Assembly (NCBI GenBank): GCA_029777225.1
Contig: JAKOSR010000065.1
Coordinates: 1 to 38,981 of the forward strand
Direction: 5' to 3'
Source: Chloroflexota bacterium
GTDB taxonomy: Bacteria > Chloroflexota > Anaerolineae > Anaerolineales > Anaerolineaceae
Length of the DNA stretch: 38,981 nucleotides
The notes beneath the pieces were generated by a model. That model saw nothing but the letters and a program-made list of their open reading frames with translations. It made no database searches and had not been told where the DNA came from. Made by a program: the position numbers and the translations under genes. Of this stretch, positions 18,101 through 24,232 are shown in pieces. Position 1 is the first letter of the stretch. Each line of letters starts with the position of its first letter.

Positions 18101-18225
18101 GGTTCAGGCTTGGCTCTGGCGTCTTAGGTGCGGCTGAGGGCTGGTATTTGGATGATGTCGCGCTGCAGCAATGCGTGGATCCCGCGTCCATCAACCGCAT
18201 CTTCATGCCATTTATCAATCGGTAG
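15175..18225 (+). CDS. Secreted C25 (gingipain-like) cysteine peptidase with C-terminal beta domains
   Basis: The 1016-residue exported protease has a signal peptide (1-34, Lys/Arg n-region then IFAAVLLFLGLAF and an AQ cleavage region). A propeptide-like region reaches to about 250. The C25 catalytic domain (about 255-615) contains LYGRFPVRD, the catalytic His478 in YSGHG and Cys510 in GSHACVT. An Ig-like region and a fibronectin-III-like domain follow (about 700-810), then a jelly-roll/MAM-like domain starting EDFETGMDGW (about 832-1000). The chain ends in NRIFMPFINR. The ORF track start at 15127 is upstream, but the ATG at 15175 has GGAG 8 nt before it and gives a proper signal peptide. The gene is divergent from comM. 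It probably digests external protein for amino-acid fermentation. Whether it prefers Arg or Lys cannot be read here. Confidence 0.88.
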   Translation: MKIDKRPTKAAKRIAIFAAVLLFLGLAFGSTQAQSTPGGWLPFGENPTQGGPVVELVSADGNEIVLQASFAGIEYTTVEIDGSSYTSLSAAGYDTAGAVGQPALPVVHRLIEIPYGAQVDIEVTSLVSQVIKMDLAGLRYPIVPRQPAQPKCGDPIPNVVPDRLTYQSAQSVPQSPVTIVKETMVRGHRLIMLEMAPVRYNPASAELDTISEVNIRLKLTGSDVANTLVELNRLSSSSFDDVLSGSVMNYNLGQTSLASKTGERYLIITANAYESALASFVSLKQSQGFSVSLVNLSTTGTDTTSIKNYIRGQYQGTTPPVYVLLVGDYNDGEDSLTNWPFRSSGQSSYRTDLEYFTMDGNTDFVPDMLYGRFPVRDVVQVGNITAKLVAYEAANGSEVWVKKAEFLASNDSSFYDVAEATHNYVINTYTLPKGYSGIFPNNPQPGGDKIYAITYGGTGANAVTSMNDDRSFVVYSGHGASTFWDNPRVTQTDIRNLTGVAIPYIGSHACVTADFNTNESFGDTWIVEPVNGALTYLGASDNSYWDEDDLLERTIFDTLYADPAMVNVPSVGAFRQAGLLAVDDSGSSLGNYYWEEYHIFGDPSLKITLKPKYPDFSVSVTPGTAKVCNTGSVQAEVSLGSQNNFASPVNLNTSTVTGFGSQLNPASPIVPPNSTTLTLSGNGTATLGTQTVVVTGTSGSLTHSAELALSVYPQVSTGPQLSQPGNGAVNVSPKPTFSWVAIPQAETYTLEVATDAAFTHVVISKPGITTSTYTPLNDLPTDTAFYWRVSAVNICGSAVSAEAFSFTTRPGPGDCPVGTVKSSIFVEDFETGMDGWSEQTNSYYGVKWELTTVRALSPSHAVLATVPEKISDQRLASPALAVPQSANPISLIFWHRWTFDSQTSCNDGGILESSVNNGTTWKIVPVTSILTTPYNGVIASGSYNPMTGKTAWCGTSDWVRSVVDLESFKGQTVQFRFRLGSGVLGAAEGWYLDDVALQQCVDPASINRIFMPFINR

Positions 18226-18246
18226 AGATATTCTCAATCCATGGGG

Positions 18247-18274
18247 AAGAGGCCTGGCAACCGCCAGGCCTCTT
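18247..18274 (+). terminator. Terminator after the C25 peptidase gene
   Basis: This is a 12-bp perfect stem (AAGAGGCCTGGC / GCCAGGCCTCTT) with loop AACC, 21 bp after the stop codon. The T tail is short (TTAAG). Confidence 0.8.
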
Positions 18275-18395
18275 AAGAACCCCAGGCCGGCATGCTATCT
18301 TTGTTCCTATCTTTATGACATATGGAAACACGCGGGCAGCATCTGCGATAAAATTGGGCGGAAAAAAACTTCATTAGGAAAGCTGCCTTTTGTCC

Positions 18396-20084
18396 ATGCA
18401 AAAAAGGATATTCCCCCGGATGACACAATTGGTCATCGCGATTTCACTTGTTCTATCCGCGTGTGCGCAAATACCAGTGAGCACATCCGAACCCGCGCCG
18501 GCGGCGACGCTTGAACCCACAAGCACGCAGGAAACCCCGACAGCGCTGGCCAACGCGACGCCGACCTCCACACCAACTAGCGCGCCAGTGACATTGTGGG
18601 TGAACCCCGCGTTACCAGAGGATTTCAAAAAGCCGCTGCTTGAGCAGAGCAGATACCCTATCTTGACGGACCCGGAAAGCGCGGATCTGCTGGTTTTGGT
18701 CGGAGACGCGGAGGGAAAACCCCTGGGAGAGTGGGTATACGCCTTGGTGGCCCCGTTTGACACGGTCCAGGACGAGGCCAGCGCTGACGATTTGCTCTCG
18801 TTCTGGCAGCAAGGAAGCCCATTTGGCGCGAAGGAGCTTGTGATGGGTGAGGGTACCTACACCATACTGAAGGAGTTGCTTGGGCAACCGGTTGGGATGG
18901 TGAGCCGCCTGCCTGATGAGGAGTTATTGAGCACGTGTTGGGCGACGAAGGGAACCTGGGCAATCATCCCCGTTGGTGCCATTGAACCCAAATGGAAGGT
19001 CATCGCGCTGGACGGCCAGTCGCCTTTGCATAAGGACTTTAATGCCTCAGCTTACGCGCTGAGTGTCCCGTTTGGATTGACCACCAGGAGCGGAAGTGAA
19101 GTGGCTGAGGCGGATGCCGCGTATTTGAGCGGGTTGGTGCCAGAGGGCAACCGGGACGCGACCAAGCTGGCCACGGTCATCCTGACCGGAGTCACCGCGC
19201 TGGTGCGGGCGACGGCCAAGGAAATGGAACTTTACGGGATTACCCGGCCGGGCGAGGTTATCGCGCCGGTCTTGCGCGAAGCGGATATCACCCACATCAG
19301 CAATGAAATCCCGTTCGCCAAGGACTGCCCACCGCCGCGTTGGGTGCAGGAAGAGGGACTGGTTTTTTGTTCTGATGACCGATATATCGCGCTGTTGGAA
19401 GAGGTCGGGACGGATGTGATAGAGCTTACGGGTGACCATTTCCAGGATTGGGGCGCGGAAGCTACCCTACATACCCTGGACATGTACGACGAGGAGGGCT
19501 GGCCATATTATGGCGGTGGAAGAAACATCGAGGAGGCCAAAGCGCCACTCAAGCTGGACGTAAATGGCAACAAGATTGCCTTTTTGGGGTGTAACGCGAA
19601 AGCCGCCGGATACGCGACCGCCAGCGAGACGAACCCGGGTGCCTACCACTGCGACATGGATTACATGACCCAGACAGTGCGGGAGCTGGTGAGCGAAGGC
19701 TACCTGCCGATTGTCACCTTCCAACACGAGGAGTTTTACCGCTGGGAGCCGGTTGAGGAGATGATTAGTGACTTTCAGCGAATGGCGGAAGCCGGGGCGG
19801 TGGTTGTCAGTGGTTCGCAGGCACACCAACCGCATAGGATGGAATTTTTCGGGAACTCGGTGCTGCGTTATGGCCTGGGTAACTTGTTTTTTGACCAGAA
19901 GGGTTGGTATCCTGATTCAGACAAAGCCTTCATCGACCGGCACGTTTTTTATGATGGCAAGTACCTGGGCGTGGAATTGCTGACCGTGCAATTCTTTGAT
20001 TATTCCCAGCCCGTCTGGATGACGCCGGAGGCACGGGCCTCGTTACTCAACCAGCTGTTTTCCAGCAGCGGTTGGGAACAATAA
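18396..20084 (+). CDS. CapA-like (metallophosphatase-fold) lipoprotein
   Basis: This 562-residue lipoprotein has a signal ending in the lipobox LSAC (Cys23), followed by a Thr/Pro/Ala-rich linker (about 25-65). Residues 70-280 form an alpha/beta region of unclear family. The CapA-type domain (about 290-530) is recognised by IELTGDHFQDWG, YYGGGRNIEEA, TFQHEEFY, GSQAHQPH and GLGNLFFDQ, which match the metal-binding blocks of the PgsA/CapA family linked to poly-gamma-glutamate or capsule work. The track begins at a TTG (18390), but the ATG at 18396 or at 18420 (MTQLVIAISLVLSAC) is more likely. AGGAAA lies rather far (about 15 nt) from the first and AAAGG about 11 nt from the second. No capsule genes lie nearby, so the substrate is unknown. 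Confidence 0.82.
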   Translation: MQKRIFPRMTQLVIAISLVLSACAQIPVSTSEPAPAATLEPTSTQETPTALANATPTSTPTSAPVTLWVNPALPEDFKKPLLEQSRYPILTDPESADLLVLVGDAEGKPLGEWVYALVAPFDTVQDEASADDLLSFWQQGSPFGAKELVMGEGTYTILKELLGQPVGMVSRLPDEELLSTCWATKGTWAIIPVGAIEPKWKVIALDGQSPLHKDFNASAYALSVPFGLTTRSGSEVAEADAAYLSGLVPEGNRDATKLATVILTGVTALVRATAKEMELYGITRPGEVIAPVLREADITHISNEIPFAKDCPPPRWVQEEGLVFCSDDRYIALLEEVGTDVIELTGDHFQDWGAEATLHTLDMYDEEGWPYYGGGRNIEEAKAPLKLDVNGNKIAFLGCNAKAAGYATASETNPGAYHCDMDYMTQTVRELVSEGYLPIVTFQHEEFYRWEPVEEMISDFQRMAEAGAVVVSGSQAHQPHRMEFFGNSVLRYGLGNLFFDQKGWYPDSDKAFIDRHVFYDGKYLGVELLTVQFFDYSQPVWMTPEARASLLNQLFSSSGWEQ

Positions 20085-20136
20085 GCTTAGCAGGTGTTTT
20101 GGGATAAACATCGACAAGACCCAGAGGAGGAGCAGG

Positions 20137-21339
20137 ATGAGCAAACAAAATAAACGCAAGGGTTTTGCAACAAGGCAAATCCATACGCAGAAGCTGGACC
20201 TCCCAGGAATCAACCCCATCAACCTGCCCATTTTCCAATCCAGCACGTTCGTTTTTGAGAGCGCGGCCCAAGGCGCGGCACGGTTCACGGGGGAGCAGGA
20301 AGGCTATATATACACACGTCTGTCCAACCCGAGCTCTGACGAAGTCGCCCGGACGGTGGCCGACCTGGAGAACGCGGAAAGCGGACTTGCACTCGCCTCG
20401 GGCATGGGTGCTGTTTCGACGTGCCTGTTCTCGGCGCTAAAAAGCGGAGACCACATCCTGGCCGATGAGTACCTCTACAGCGCCACGTACAAGCTGATGA
20501 GTAACGTGCTGCCTCGTTATGGCATCGAGACTTCCTTCGTGGACCTGAATAACCTGGACTTATTGCGCGAAAACCTGCGAGAGAACACGCGTGTGGTCTA
20601 CCTGGAAAGCCCCACCAACCCCGGACTGAAAATCATTGACATCGCAGCTGTGGCTGGAGCGGTGCATGAAGTAAATCCAGAAATCCGTGTGGTTGTGGAC
20701 AACACGTTTTGCACACCTTATTTGCAGCGTCCCCTGGACCTTGGCGCGGATGTGGTGTTGCATTCGGCCACCAAATACCTGAACGGTCATGGCGATGTGA
20801 TTGGGGGTGTACTTTGCGGGAAGATCGACTTTATCAACCGCTGCCGGGATGTGGGTTTGAAGCTCATTACGGGCGCGGTGTTGAGTCCATTCGATAGCTT
20901 TCTCGTAGCCAGGGGATTAAAAACACTGGACATTCGCATGGAAAAGCACTGCAAGAATGCCGCGACGATCGCGAATTTCCTGCATGAGCATCCGAAGGTG
21001 GCCCGGGTGAACTACCCAGGCTTGCCCGATTTCCCAGGTTACGCGGTGGCCAAAAAGCAAATGACCTTGCCAGGTGGGATGATTTCGTTTGAACTAAAAA
21101 CCTCCAGGGAAAAAACTGAGCAATTTGTCAACGGACTGCAGGTGTGCACTCTGGCCGTGAGCCTTGGGGATGTGCAGACGCTGATTGAACATCCCGCCTC
21201 GATGACGCACAAGCTGTTAAGCCGGCAGGAATTGCAGAAGGCCGAAATCACGGACAGCCTGTTAAGGCTTTCCGTGGGTTTGGAAGATGTTGAAGACCTG
21301 TTACAGGATTTGCAATGCCAGTTGGACAAGGTTCCTTAA
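20137..21339 (+). CDS. Methionine gamma-lyase family PLP enzyme
   Basis: This Cys/Met metabolism PLP enzyme (400 residues) most closely resembles bacterial methionine gamma-lyases, which split methionine into methanethiol, ammonia and 2-oxobutyrate. Support comes from GYIYTRLSNP, the PLP lysine Lys213 in SATKYLNGHGD, ITGAVLSPFDSF, IRMEKHCKNA and SLGDVQTLIEHPASMTH. One feature is off: the active-site Cys of typical MGL (Cys116 in Pseudomonas putida, YGCT) is Ala116 here (LYSAT), while Tyr114 is kept. It may therefore have a wider range, including cystathionine or cysteine. A GAGGAG about 8 nt before the ATG fixes the start. It lies 52 bp after the CapA-like gene. With the secreted protease upstream, amino-acid catabolism is plausible. 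Confidence 0.9.
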   Translation: MSKQNKRKGFATRQIHTQKLDLPGINPINLPIFQSSTFVFESAAQGAARFTGEQEGYIYTRLSNPSSDEVARTVADLENAESGLALASGMGAVSTCLFSALKSGDHILADEYLYSATYKLMSNVLPRYGIETSFVDLNNLDLLRENLRENTRVVYLESPTNPGLKIIDIAAVAGAVHEVNPEIRVVVDNTFCTPYLQRPLDLGADVVLHSATKYLNGHGDVIGGVLCGKIDFINRCRDVGLKLITGAVLSPFDSFLVARGLKTLDIRMEKHCKNAATIANFLHEHPKVARVNYPGLPDFPGYAVAKKQMTLPGGMISFELKTSREKTEQFVNGLQVCTLAVSLGDVQTLIEHPASMTHKLLSRQELQKAEITDSLLRLSVGLEDVEDLLQDLQCQLDKVP

Positions 21340-21507
21340 GGATTAAGGTATGGGGGGGATTATTCCATGGAGATATGTGGTTAGGTAATCCTTTCGCGGA
21401 TAGGGTAGGAACTAATCAATAGCGATATGAAATTCTTGGGGGTCTGCGCGTGGTAATTCTGATTTTGCCCAACCGGCGACGATCGGAATTGTCCGCTCAG
21501 TACAGGT
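21340..21507. other. Gene-free stretch with an inverted repeat
   Basis: No ORF or RNA gene was recognised. The one structure is an inverted repeat AATTCTGAT (21455-21463) / ATCGGAATT (21482-21490), nine pairs including one G-T, with an 18-nt loop and no T run. It might act as a weak terminator for the lyase gene. Confidence 0.35.
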
Positions 21508-21536
21508 AAAAAAAACAACCCGGTAATAATACCGGG
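21508..21536 (-). terminator. tRNA-Glu terminator
   Basis: On the minus strand, CCCGGTA-TTAT-TACCGGG forms a perfect 7-bp hairpin. It is followed by TTG and eight T residues, a textbook Rho-independent terminator 7 bp past the tRNA gene. Confidence 0.93.
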
Positions 21537-21543
21537 CTGACAG

Positions 21544-21615
21544 TGCCCCTACAGGGATTCGAACCCTGGTTTTAGCCTTGAAAGGGCTGCGTCCTAACCA
21601 CTAGACAATAGGGGC
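21544..21615 (-). tRNA. tRNA-Glu (anticodon UUC)
   Basis: All arms fold. The acceptor is GCCCCTA/TAGGGGC (7 bp) with discriminator A. The D arm is GTCT/GGAC and the T arm is CAGGG-TTCGAAT-CCCTG. The anticodon loop CTTTCAA gives TTC, the glutamate anticodon. The anticodon stem CAGCC/GGCTA has four pairs and one C-A mismatch at its far end. The 3' CCA is not encoded, so it must be added by an enzyme such as the product of the cca gene at 24213. It is a single tRNA unit with its own promoter and terminator. Confidence 0.95.
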
Positions 21616-21631
21616 ATGCTTTGAGACCGGT

Positions 21632-21660
21632 ATTCTACCAGAGGAAATTTTTCGGGTCAA
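21632..21660 (-). promoter_or_regulatory. tRNA-Glu promoter
   Basis: On the minus strand, TTGACC (21655-21660), a 17-nt spacer and TAGAAT (21632-21637) sit about 16 nt before the mature tRNA 5' end, leaving a leader of roughly 9 nt. Confidence 0.8.
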
Positions 21661-21767
21661 GGTGAAAAACCACCAAAATGGCTATTCCAGTCTTTTTCAT
21701 TTCGTGCATGATAGCTGGGGTATAATATCGCTGTTCTGAACAGGTGCGCTTGCAGGCAATTCCCAGC

Positions 21768-21796
21768 TTGACTCCCAACTGTTCTTGATATATAAT
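21768..21796 (+). promoter_or_regulatory. Promoter of rplU-rpmA-rpmE
   Basis: TTGACT (21768-21773), a 17-nt spacer and a consensus TATAAT (21791-21796). The expected start is near 21803, giving a leader of about 100 nt before rplU. Confidence 0.8.
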
Positions 21797-21802
21797 GACC
21801 TT

Positions 21803-21906
21803 TCGTTGCCCCGGCGCATTTAGCTGGGGTAAATTGTGTAAACCAACTTTCCCGTTACCGGGCGGTGACACGCCAGGAAAATGGTTAAGTGAAGATTGGA
21901 GAGAAA
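21803..21906 (+). promoter_or_regulatory. Structured mRNA leader of rplU (candidate ribosomal-protein leader)
   Basis: Three hairpins can be drawn. The first is CCCCGGC-GCATTTA-GCTGGGG (seven pairs including one G-T), near 21810-21835. The others are CCCG-TTAC-CGGG and GGCG-GTGACA-CGCC, near 21851-21874. They are followed by GGAGAG and the ATG. L21 operons are known to be autoregulated through leaders in other phyla, but this one was not matched to a known model. Confidence 0.45.
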
Positions 21907-22224
21907 ATGAAATATGCAATTGTTGAAGCGGGCGGTAAACAATACCGCGCCGAAGAAGGAAAGACTCTGACGGTCGACCTTCTGCCCGCGAAAGTCGGCG
22001 AAGCTATATCGCTCGACAAAGTTCTACTTATCGTCGATGGTGATGTTGTGAAGGTGGGTTCCCCGTATGTTGCCGGCGCGAGCTTGAGCACGAAGGTGGT
22101 GGACCACATCAAAGGCAACAAGATTCTCATCTTCAAATACAAACCGAAGATTGCCTATCGCCGGCGCGCCGGTCATCGTCAACAATACACCAGGCTTCTG
22201 GTTGATTCAATTCTTACGGAGTAG
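21907..22224 (+). CDS. rplU: 50S ribosomal protein L21
   Basis: L21 is a large-subunit protein that binds 23S rRNA. The 105-residue protein has the canonical start [14 protein letters not shown] and the [19 protein letters not shown] signature near its end. The ORF track opens at a GTG at 21889, but the ATG at 21907 has GGAGAG five nt upstream and gives the usual length. It is the first gene of the rplU-rpmA-rpmE unit, 5 bp before rpmA. Confidence 0.97.
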   Translation: MKYAIVEAGGKQYRAEEGKTLTVDLLPAKVGEAISLDKVLLIVDGDVVKVGSPYVAGASLSTKVVDHIKGNKILIFKYKPKIAYRRRAGHRQQYTRLLVDSILTE

Positions 22225-22229
22225 GTAAC

Positions 22230-22508
22230 ATGGCCCACAAAAAAGGTGGCGGGTCTTCCCGCAACGGCCGCGACAGCGCAGGACAGCGTCTCGGCATCAA
22301 AAAATTTGGTGGTGAACACGTGCTCAGTGGCAACATTCTTGTCCGCCAGCATGGCACCAAGGTCCATCCCGGCTGGAATGTTGGACAAGGCCGTGATTAC
22401 ACATTATTTGCAACCATCGAAGGTTTCGTGAAGTATGAAACCCTTCCTGGCGGTAGGAAAAAGGTCCATGTTTTTGAACAGCCTGAAGGACTTGCGAAAG
22501 GCAACTAA
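22230..22508 (+). CDS. rpmA: 50S ribosomal protein L27
   Basis: L27 sits near the peptidyl-transferase centre and its flexible N-terminus reaches the tRNA ends. The 92-residue protein begins directly with [16 protein letters not shown], so it lacks the Firmicutes-type N-terminal extension that the Prp protease removes. [21 protein letters not shown] and [16 protein letters not shown] are typical. GGAG lies 10-13 nt upstream, within the rplU end. The usual partner gene obgE does not follow. Instead rpmE starts 3 bp after the stop. Confidence 0.97.
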   Translation: MAHKKGGGSSRNGRDSAGQRLGIKKFGGEHVLSGNILVRQHGTKVHPGWNVGQGRDYTLFATIEGFVKYETLPGGRKKVHVFEQPEGLAKGN

Positions 22509-22511
22509 CCC

Positions 22512-22991
22512 ATGAAAACCAAGATTCAACCTAAATACTACCCGAACGCCAAGGTCACTTGCGCGTCCTGTGGCGCGACCTGGACAACCGGTTCCACCAT
22601 TCCGGAAATTCGCACCGAAGTTTGCTCGAACTGCCATCCTTTCTACACCGGACAGCAAGCTCGCATTTTGGACCGCGAAGGCCAGGTGGATCGTTTCTAC
22701 AAGCGTCTGCAGGTTCGTCAGGATTATGTCAACGAACAAAAAACCGCTTCCGAATCACGCACTTCTCTCAGTCGCCCAGTGGCAGAGTTCAAACTGGCAG
22801 CCAGATCCCTGGAAGCGCTTGCCGCCGCTGGTATCACCACCGTTGGCGACGTGCTGGCCCGCCTTGAGGGCGGAGAGAAAGCCTTGTTGGAAGTTGAAGG
22901 CTTCGGACGCAAATCTTTGATTGACCTTAAGAAACAGCTGCGCCAGATGGGCTATGAACTCCCCGCCGCGGCCTCAGAAATTGAAGTGTAG
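22512..22991 (+). CDS. rpmE: 50S ribosomal protein L31 fused to an RNA polymerase alpha-CTD-like domain
   Basis: Residues 1-72 are a zinc-type L31 protein, with Cys17, Cys20, Cys38 and Cys41 as zinc ligands and the motif CHPFYTGQ. Normal L31 is about 70 residues, but this one is 159. After a short linker (73-90), residues 91-150 closely match the helix-hairpin-helix C-terminal domain of RNA polymerase alpha (RSLEALAAAGITTVGDVL, VEGFGRKSLIDLKKQL). Alpha-CTD DNA-contact positions Arg265, Gly296, Lys298 and Ser299 (E. coli numbers) are kept as Arg98, Gly132, Lys134 and Ser135. Asn268 and Cys269 are Glu101 and Ala102. There is no frameshift and the fusion is in one clean frame. It is the last gene of the operon, followed by a strong terminator. 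Confidence 0.93.
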   Translation: MKTKIQPKYYPNAKVTCASCGATWTTGSTIPEIRTEVCSNCHPFYTGQQARILDREGQVDRFYKRLQVRQDYVNEQKTASESRTSLSRPVAEFKLAARSLEALAAAGITTVGDVLARLEGGEKALLEVEGFGRKSLIDLKKQLRQMGYELPAAASEIEV

Positions 22992-23021
22992 CTTTCAGAC
23001 GACGCATTTTAAAGTAAACTT

Positions 23022-23050
23022 AACAGGCAGGTTATCCTGCCTGTTTTTTT
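23022..23050 (+). terminator. Terminator of rplU-rpmA-rpmE
   Basis: A perfect 10-bp stem AACAGGCAGG-TTAT-CCTGCCTGTT is followed by at least five T residues, 30 bp after the rpmE stop. Confidence 0.95.
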
Positions 23051-23088
23051 ATTATCCATAAGCAAATTACAGGATTCGAGGAGCATAT

Positions 23089-23661
23089 ATGAGACACCAA
23101 TACGGATCTGTGGAAGTCATCACCGGTTCGATGTTTTGTGGAAAAACAGAGGAGCTTATTCGGAGATTGCGCCGGGCCACCATTGCCAAACAAAAAGTGC
23201 AGGTTTTCAAACCGGTCATCGATGACCGGTATTCCTACAGCAAAGTTAGGTCCCATTCTGGGGCAGATTTCGAGGCTTTTCCCGTGAATACCTCGGGCGA
23301 AATCCTGGAAAAGTTGGACCCAACAGCAACGGTGGTAGGTATTGACGAAGCGCAGTTTTTTGATGACGGGATTGTGGATGTGGTCAGCGCGCTGGCTGAA
23401 CGTGATTTGCGTGTTATCGTGACCGGACTCGACACGGACTTTCGTGGTGAACCTTTTGGCTGCATGCCTACGCTGATGGCGAAGGCCGATAAACTGGACA
23501 AACTCTCCGCGATTTGCATGGTTTGTGGCGAGCCGGCATCGCGGACGCAACGACTGGTGAATGGTTCGCCGGCCCATTATGACGACCCCATCGTGATTGT
23601 GGGCGCCTCTGAAATGTACGAAGCACGTTGCAGGCGCTGCCACAGCGTTCCGCGGAAGTGA
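23089..23661 (+). CDS. tdk: Thymidine kinase
   Basis: Tdk phosphorylates thymidine with ATP in the salvage pathway. The 190-residue type II enzyme has the P-loop [11 protein letters not shown] near the N-terminus, the Walker B-like [12 protein letters not shown], and four zinc cysteines in CMVCG and CRRCH. The lasso loop lies near YEARC. The RBS GAGGAG is eight nt before the ATG. It lies after the ribosomal-protein terminator and seems to head the tdk-hpt-cca-hydrolase-nitroreductase run of tightly packed genes. Confidence 0.96.
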   Translation: MRHQYGSVEVITGSMFCGKTEELIRRLRRATIAKQKVQVFKPVIDDRYSYSKVRSHSGADFEAFPVNTSGEILEKLDPTATVVGIDEAQFFDDGIVDVVSALAERDLRVIVTGLDTDFRGEPFGCMPTLMAKADKLDKLSAICMVCGEPASRTQRLVNGSPAHYDDPIVIVGASEMYEARCRRCHSVPRK

Positions 23662-23668
23662 GGTAAGG

Positions 23669-24232
23669 ATGGTACAAGCCTGGCAGGATTTCATTGACTT
23701 TACCCTGTTCTCAGAAGAACAAATCCAGGCGCGCATTCGCGAGCTGGGAGAGCAAATCTCACGGGACTACGCCGGAAAAGAGTTGCTTGTGGTCTGCATC
23801 CTGCGGGGCGGGGTGATGTTCACCACCGACCTCATCAAGCAGATTACGGTGCCGCTGGCCGTGGAATTCATGGCGGTTTCGTCCTATGGTGTGGGCGCGC
23901 GGAAATCCGAGGGGGAAGTGCGCATCACGCTGGACCTGAACACCAGTATCGCAAAGAAACATGTTTTAATCGTGGAAGACATCATCGATAGCGGCCATAC
24001 GCTCGCGTCTGTAATTGAACTTCTGAAGACGCGTGACCCGGCCTCGCTATACGTGTGCACCTTGCTGGACAAGTACTCCAGGCGTGAAGTGGAGGTGCCC
24101 ATTCGATACGCGGGCTTTCCAATTGAAAATCATTTTGTCTTCGGTTATGGCCTGGATATGGACGAGTACTACCGAAACCTGCCTTTCATTGGCACTGTGA
24201 ACCTGGATAAGTATGTACCTCCAAGTGGATGA
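23669..24232 (+). CDS. hpt: Hypoxanthine phosphoribosyltransferase
   Basis: Hpt converts hypoxanthine or guanine plus PRPP to IMP or GMP in purine salvage. The 187-residue protein has the PRPP motif VLIVEDIIDSGHTL, the LRGGVMFTTDL loop and the base-binding GYGLDMDEYYRNL. The ORF track extends to 23597 inside tdk, but the ATG at 23669 has GAGG just upstream (overlapping the tdk stop) and gives family length. It is seven bp after tdk, giving a purine plus thymidine salvage pair. Confidence 0.95.
   Translation: MVQAWQDFIDFTLFSEEQIQARIRELGEQISRDYAGKELLVVCILRGGVMFTTDLIKQITVPLAVEFMAVSSYGVGARKSEGEVRITLDLNTSIAKKHVLIVEDIIDSGHTLASVIELLKTRDPASLYVCTLLDKYSRREVEVPIRYAGFPIENHFVFGYGLDMDEYYRNLPFIGTVNLDKYVPPSG

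Noticed and set aside
21721-21726. TATAAT as a second rplU promoter
   Set aside because: No -35 at a usable distance. The TTGACT-N17-TATAAT at 21768-21796 is far better.
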